A stretch of 27,445 bases of DNA from Fragilaria crotonensis. Its lineage: Eukaryota; Bacillariophyta; Fragilariophyceae; Fragilariales; Fragilariaceae. The notes under the pieces are model-generated. The model saw only the letters and a program-made list of their open reading frames with translations, was not told where the DNA came from and ran no database searches. Positions within the stretch are counted from its first letter, which is position 1; the number at the start of each line of letters is the position of its first letter. This document shows positions 27,351 to 27,445 of this stretch, piece after piece. Position numbers and translations under genes: made by a program. Location: contig JAKSYS010000752.1 of the NCBI GenBank assembly GCA_022925895.1, positions 1 through 27,445 of the forward strand. The letters are read 5' to 3'.

Positions 27351-27445
27351 CCCACTAGTGAGGCATATGGTCTCGTCCCGTTGCGCCCCTACTTGGTGTA
27401 ATTGTCGTTTTGGCGTACGACATAAGCAAAAAGTCTACATGGTTT

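Overview
The window looks like nuclear DNA of a diatom, most likely a raphid pennate; I cannot fix the species. The evidence is short GT-AG introns (one with a TACTAAC-type branch site), plastid proteins with secretory-type leaders followed by an aromatic residue, a Ty1/copia element of the kind common in diatoms, and relics of an FVDD-type reverse transcriptase family that I associate with diatom genomes. The species-level statement is inference.

Left part (1-8903) is almost all mobile DNA. A 717-bp element with 17-bp inverted ends and a TAGA duplication (247-963) sits across the junction between a TTA target duplication and the 5' end of an older, roughly 2.16-kb PIF/Harbinger-like non-autonomous element (245-3122). 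After about 220 bp of host DNA comes a young, full-length copia-type retrotransposon (3349-8903): 140-bp LTRs differing at one base, TTCAT duplications, gag, protease-integrase, and reverse transcriptase-RNase H. Pol is broken across frames. Directly after the 5' LTR, where the primer-binding site should be, lie 12 bases perfectly complementary to a stretch inside the LTR itself, which suggests self-priming.

Middle part (9000-18442) is a compact host gene block. One plus-strand gene (coiled coil, acidic and Ser/Arg-rich repeats) begins only 96 bp after the 3' LTR. Five minus-strand genes follow: a three-exon, probably plastid, membrane protein whose exons are too short to stand out as ORFs; a PAP/fibrillin plastid lipid-associated protein; an F-box-like plus SPRY protein; a two-pass membrane protein with a SAP-like C-terminal motif; and a HAT1-type histone acetyltransferase with an acidic insert. 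Three of these six host genes need one or more single-base frame corrections (or, in one, possibly an unrecognised intron), often at short homopolymers; this means either sequence errors or decay. The spacers between the genes are strikingly rich in GTAC.

Right part (18443-27445) is AT-rich and gene-poor: a 463-bp hAT-like element with 8-bp duplications, a heavily decayed minus-strand reverse-transcriptase element (best seen at 20900-22800), perfect short palindromes, and long stretches with nothing recognisable. No rRNA, tRNA, CRISPR array or bacterial-type operon was seen.
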